In this document: positions 55,651 to 60,000 of the stretch, one piece after another
Position numbering within the stretch: the stretch's first letter is position 1
How the letters are laid out: every line of letters begins with the position of its first letter
Assembly: GCA_950295325.1 (NCBI GenBank)
Contig: OX485806.1
Span: forward strand, 43,645,169-43,705,168
Origin: Polytrichum commune
Taxonomy: Eukaryota; Streptophyta; Polytrichopsida; Polytrichales; Polytrichaceae
Reading direction: 5' to 3'
Length of the DNA: 60,000 bases
Position numbers and translations under genes: made by a program
Notes under the pieces: generated by a model
The model's database searches: none
Seen by the model: only the letters and a program-made list of their open reading frames with translations
What the model was told of the DNA's origin: nothing

Positions 55651-57436
55651 ACCCCATCGCGAGGGGAAGGGGGTCTCAAGGCCCAGGCGCACGATTTGAC
55701 AACCCCACCAATGCTAGACATATTTTTTGATCCCAACCGACAAATGTTGCCTGTCCCACCCAATTTCAAAAATCGCTCATGCTTTCTTAAAGGCCACTTG
55801 TTCGCAAATCCCATATTGAGTGCATTTCAGCTTGAAGTCGAGAAATTATGTTCACAATCTGACACATTTCTTATGCATCACGTTGACATTACTGTATTGT
55901 CGGCTTTGTGTTATTCCATACTATCACATCTTACAATGTTTATGTATTATGACGCATCGACGTCAATCTTGTGAACCATCCTAATGCACGTGCACTTTGA
56001 TTGCCACATGTGTTGTATCAGGGAGGCTAGAGTGTATTATATGCGTGCACTTGACTGGGAGTAGAATGATTCTTATATGGACCCAAAATGGCGAATTGTG
56101 AAAGTGGTGGCATGAAAAGGATGTAGTTCTAGGTTTAGGGTTTAGGGTTTGGGCGGATAGGTCTTGTTTCACACCCCTTGGGATCACTTTTGGATGCCAT
56201 TGAGTTAATTGCACAGTGTGCATTCATATACAACGTAGGCCAATTTGATGCTCGAATTAAGAAGACTCTACCGTACGAATAGGGGATCTAACTCACTTTT
56301 CTTATGGGAGAATGTAGGCAATTATTTACATGGCACAAAATTGCACAACAACTTGCATTCCATGTCATTTCCTGTACTCCTTATGTGAAGAATTATTACA
56401 GAAATTTATGCCACTCTACTAGCCAAATTGGGTCGTGATTTTCCATATTTATGCCTTAGAGGATAGTTGTGGCATTGATTTGAAGAAAATGAACTAAGGG
56501 TGATGGGTCTTGAATGGTTTTTATGGTATCCAAATCCCCGTAAGCTACCAAGGCAATTTAAATTTTTACCACCGTGGATACCCTTAACCCTCATTAAATT
56601 CCCAATAATTGGAGAAGTTCCCAAGTAGTGTCCAAGTGAAATATGACGTAATTTAGATGTAGGTTGAACTAGATGGAAGGAGTTTTCGCATTAACTACCT
56701 CTTTTAATGTGACAAAACAGTGATTCTAAATGTTGCATTATCAAGTGTCGTATAAAAGAGGGAGGGTTGAACTAAAACGGTTTGGTCTCGCATGCATGTG
56801 TTGTAATATCTATCGAGGGTGTCGTATTTACGAGGTACTATAAACATTAACAAACTTGGAAAATATACACCCCAACTCCCCTTTCGTGTTGGCTGCTTTG
56901 AGTGAAAGCCTGATTTGGGCCTCTCAAGACATAGGATACTGAATGATAGTGTACCACATCAACATGGCTCCCACAAAAATCCAAAATCCGACATGGACTG
57001 GCAAATACTGTCGGGTCAACATTTAGCGTTGGTGACCTTAAACCGCGGCTTACAGCCAATATTGAGCTTGCCACTTAGAAGTTGGTGACACTGAATATCG
57101 CAGTTATTGTCATGTGTCCAATTTGATTTAGGGTTCATTATTTTCACCAAAAACTGTGCAATTACTGTCAACTGATTTTTTCCAACCATATATCTGTTGT
57201 TCTTTTGTAATATAGAATGCACAGCGACAGGTACCCTAAATATGCGGTGCTACTTCACGACAATCTGCGGATGGAAGTTCCAACTCGTGCCTACAATTGG
57301 GATTTACAGCAAAGTTGGAACACACAACTGTTGCATTTGTGTTAACACCCACATGGTCATTTCTTCGCCTTGTTGTAGCTTACCTATCTTGCGGACCCGA
57401 AGTGGATAGATCAGTGCTATAATGTATATATGTGGG
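55651..57436. other. Unassigned DNA right of the Gypsy element
   Basis: No gene supported. The 127-codon frame at 55591-55974 starts inside the LTR and is not recognised. A TTTAGGG-type run lies at 56134-56153. Confidence 0.3.
56134..56153. repeat. Telomere-type TTTAGGG repeat, nearly three units
   Basis: TTTAGGG, TTTAGGG, TTTGGG in tandem. The tract is short and interstitial. Confidence 0.7.
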
Positions 57437-58140
57437 TGTCCACACTGGCATGAAAGAGAACCATGAAGGTAAAGCCCGTTCTGATTGCTGATTGAGCCTT
57501 CTGGGAAGCATTGACAGAACACCGCCTTCGAACATATATGGCGGTGAGCTGGATGCTGTGGATGAAAAGTATCCTACTCTGGGCGAAAACTGCTATGTCC
57601 ACACTGGCATGAAAGAGAACCATGAAGGTAAAGCCCGTTCTGATTGCTGATTGAGCCTTCTGGGAAGCATTGACAGAACACCGCCTTCGAACATATAAGA
57701 CAAGTGAATTCCTCCATGGACGACATGAGGAATTTAGTTACTCGTGTGGAATTTGGCACGGAGCCCTTACTGCAAGGATATATGTTCACAACAGCTTGAG
57801 TTGCAAATGGCTCCTCTATCCTGTTGTGATTAACATCAAAAGTATCCTATCTCAGGACGAGGGTTGGATTGTCAACACCAGAATGAAGGAGAACCAGTCT
57901 GATTTGTTGCTTAAGCATATGGAGAAATGTTGGCAGATCACGGTCTTCACACATATGAGACAAGATAAATCCGGCATAGACAATATGAAAATTTCGGTTG
58001 CTCGTGTTGGGAACTTCACATGGAGCCAGTACTGTAAGGGTATATGTTCACAACAAATTTAAGTTGACAATGTTTCTCTATCCTGCTGTGAACATCAAAA
58101 CTGCCCTACTCTGGCCGGGTGTTGAATCGTCTACACTGCC
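57437..58140. repeat. Direct-repeat block, three diverged ~265-bp units
   Basis: A 102-base segment starting TGTCCACACTGGCATGAAAG at 57437 recurs essentially identically at 57596 (period 159). A longer unit recurs with divergence: the anchors TATCCTACTCTGGG (57569), TATCCTATCTCAGG (57843) and GCCCTACTCTGGCC (58102) are spaced 274 and 259 bases. Each unit includes a GAACATATAAGACAAG-like and a TATGTTCACAACA-like block. Function is unknown. Open frames across it on both strands look like by-products of the repetition. Confidence 0.75.
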
Positions 58141-58727
58141 TTGCAAGAGAGTAGCTCAAAGCCTACTGCAACCCTCTCTTTGGAGATGATGGCGCCCACT
58201 TCTGGTGGTATGTACATGTATGCAGCACTGACATCTTCAGCTTCCCGCGTGCCATCTCTGGCGACCTCCAAACAAGACTTGAGCACGCATAACCACCGAT
58301 CGGATATGTCCGGGAATGGGGCGATCAGGGGGTGATGCACCATAATGTCCGACAATTTGCTAGGTGTAGTTAGCAATGACAAAGCATTGGTATACTCTTG
58401 AAGTGCATGACGAAGTGTGAATCCCGATGAGGCCCCCCGTATCACAAGGCCCTTGCTTTCGCATCTTGCTACTCGGAAGGCGGCCCACTCTGTGGAGGTG
58501 TCTACGAGCCATTTCCACTCAGTGTTCAATGATCTCAACTTGAACAGAACATCGAGGCAGTTACTACTTCCAAGGTTGCTTGCACTCATCGTCCGAACGG
58601 GTGCAACCAGGAGTGGCCAAATATTCGCGACCACCACAGAGTTCGGAAGGCGCGCACAGTATTGGTGATTCGGCATGAGACTCTCCTGGCCCCCGTGAGG
58701 CGTTGCTAACACATCCATGGACGTCAT
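58131..58727 (-). CDS. Unrecognised 198-residue open frame
   Basis: Starts at an ATG (58727) and runs without interruption in a moderately GC-rich stretch. The predicted protein is mixed alpha/hydrophobic with segments such as VVVANIWPLLVAPVRTMSAS (about residue 31), TEWKWLVDTSTEWAAFRVAR (about 68) and PEVGAIISKERVAVGFELLS (near the C-terminus). I see no signal peptide, membrane segment or known motif. It overlaps the end of the direct-repeat block. It could be a real small gene, an exon of a larger gene, or a captured fragment; length and lack of stops in this AT-rich window are the only support. Confidence 0.35.
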   Translation of the reverse strand: MTSMDVLATPHGGQESLMPNHQYCARLPNSVVVANIWPLLVAPVRTMSASNLGSSNCLDVLFKLRSLNTEWKWLVDTSTEWAAFRVARCESKGLVIRGASSGFTLRHALQEYTNALSLLTTPSKLSDIMVHHPLIAPFPDISDRWLCVLKSCLEVARDGTREAEDVSAAYMYIPPEVGAIISKERVAVGFELLSCKAV

Positions 58728-58849
58728 GGCTTAGCTAGAACAATACAAACAGAACCTCCCGCTCCCGCCCGAACTCACATCTTACTCTTACTACTCCATA
58801 GTAGTGATTCAAAGACTTAGCCTAAACTTAGCTTCCACGTGACGCCTTT

Positions 58850-59104
58850 GTGTGCGGTACTGTGGTACAAAAGAAAATTGTCTTGCCCGGCAGAATTTTA
58901 TATGCTCAAAAGATTCTAAATCCACGTACATGGAATGGAACCATACTTACCCATGAACTGAACTTACCAAGGATATTTATGAATAGAGTTTGGTTGTATG
59001 GTTACTGCTTGGCAAGTTTGCCTTTTCTATTACTTGTCTTATTGGTAGCTCTTATGCTTAATTATGACAATTATCGTGAGTGGAAAAAACTCAACTTCGG
59101 ATGA
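58850..59104 (+). other. Unrecognised 84-codon open frame with hydrophobic segment
   Basis: Near its C-terminus it has a strongly hydrophobic run (LASLPFLLLVLLVALMLN, residues about 54-71) that could span a membrane, followed by a charged tail. No family recognised. The frame is short, so chance or a decayed exon is equally possible. Confidence 0.2.
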
Positions 59105-60000
59105 AGATATTCTGAGGAGCTCCATAAATTATAAGGAGGGTTGCCCTAAACCTCAGTTTAGTTGCTAACCTTCTTGAGCTCAAGTCCCATAGTGTGTTTA
59201 ATAGGGTGTTACAAGAAGTAGCAGTAGGGTTTGGGGTAAAAATATCAATTTAGAGACCCATCTGCCTAGCATTACAATGGGCCATTCAACAATTACTTGT
59301 GCAACTGCAATAGTGAAATGCTTGCATAAAGTGAGAATTGGCCATTTTGAGAGTTCCTCACGGTAACACATCAAATAGCAATCTAGTGCCGTAGTGTTAA
59401 ATTGGGAATACCAATCACCGAGAGAATAGACCCTATACACATTCTACATGCTAGCTCAATACTAATTGTAAACTACGGAATTGTCATGGTTCAAGGTTTA
59501 GGGTTTGTGGTCACGGTTCCCTCAATGGTCCCCAAGGTTCCCATGAAATGTTTCAAAATTCTAATAACACACGAAGAGAGAAATTCACATGGGTCACGTT
59601 ACTTATGCACCATGGATTACATGTATTAGGATCAAAGCGAACCACCGGGTGCAACTAGAATTAGCTAACAGATTGAGGTAGCGACATCAACCATTGTAGA
59701 GGGCTCTCTCTTCCAACTCAAAATAATGATTTTACCCCAAAACTTGCCACGTGTCATGCTCATATTCGCCACAACCCATTTTATACCATATGAAAACTAC
59801 ATTTCGGCATAAGGAGCCCTCTATGTTAACTCATATGTGAGCTAACCAATTGCACAACCGCACATCATGGTTACCACTACCAAAGGTTGGCCAATTTGGG
59901 GTCCAGTTGCAGATCCTGGTTAAGGCTCCGGTTAGAGGCAGTAGCCACTCCAGTTAATTATATCGTGCCCGCATTGCCCAATTCAGATAGTTAGCTAACA
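59105..60000. other. Unassigned DNA to window end
   Basis: No gene, element boundary or repeat stood out. A single GGTTTAGGGTTTG motif occurs near 59493. Confidence 0.3.

Noticed and set aside
57437-57697. CRISPR-like array
   Set aside because: Repeats are long, contiguous and diverging, with no short repeats separated by unique spacers, and the DNA is eukaryotic.
1-60000. tRNA or rRNA genes
   Set aside because: I saw no cloverleaf-type A/B box pairs or rRNA core sequences by eye; a covariance-model scan would be needed to exclude tRNAs.

Overview
This looks like transposon-dense nuclear DNA from a land plant with a large genome. The evidence is plant-type Ty3/Gypsy elements, a CACTA transposon with a plant-type Tnp2 transposase, TTTAGGG telomere-type motifs, a P5A-type ATPase gene fragment, and long non-coding stretches with no dense gene packing. 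The LINEs are not of the ordinary plant L1 kind: they carry a retained RNase H domain, a distinctive C-terminal Cys/His block and an NPGP leader motif. That makes me lean weakly towards a non-flowering plant (fern, lycophyte, bryophyte or gymnosperm). No host gene is supported with confidence; nearly everything recognisable is a mobile element or a piece of a gene carried by one.

Layout. 0-5 kb: end of a minus-strand LTR (to 1895), a hAT-like MITE with an exact 8-bp target duplication (2158-2773), and a PIF/Harbinger-type transposase remnant (4381-4728). 5-11.7 kb: a plus-strand Ty3/Gypsy element with probable LTR, primer-binding site, Gag with many zinc knuckles and protease; it is frameshifted and loses reverse transcriptase, RNase H and integrase. 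11.7-16 kb: mostly unassigned, with a 613-bp inverted-repeat element at 15267-15879. 16.0-17.5 kb: plus-strand solo LTR holding four copies of a ~155-bp tandem repeat. 18.2-26.4 kb: CACTA element with its left end, an FCP1-like phosphatase pseudogene (minus), two P5A-ATPase pieces (plus) and a broken Tnp2 transposase (plus). 28.2-34 kb: two plus-strand LTR-type sequences around an antisense gag fragment. 34.3-44.7 kb: pieces of one LINE family in both orientations. The main plus-strand copy is interrupted by a Mutator-like MITE (36828-37397) and a minus-strand solo LTR (37864-39613).

45.2-55.65 kb is the best-preserved unit: a minus-strand Ty3/Gypsy retrotransposon with 1.6-kb LTRs and a single-frame Gag-Pol broken only by one amber stop inside gag. 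Its LTRs are nearly identical over most of their length but differ in one block, and the two flanks show no target-site duplication. 55.65-60 kb is mostly unassigned, with a duplicated repeat block at 57.4-58.1 kb and one unrecognised 198-codon open frame.

A recurring theme is a group of LTRs (ends at 1895, 16044/17547, 28167/31282, 37864/39613, 45175/46782, 53993/55650, and fragments at 32910 and 44960). They share the start TGTGAGCCC..., a GTG/TGCCCACATG-like block just inside it, a TATAAAAA-type motif further in, and an end of the form GGGTGG..TTTGG..TCACA. They look like divergent members of one lineage that repeatedly colonised this locus and are nested into other elements. All function statements come from motif recognition by eye; no database search was run.
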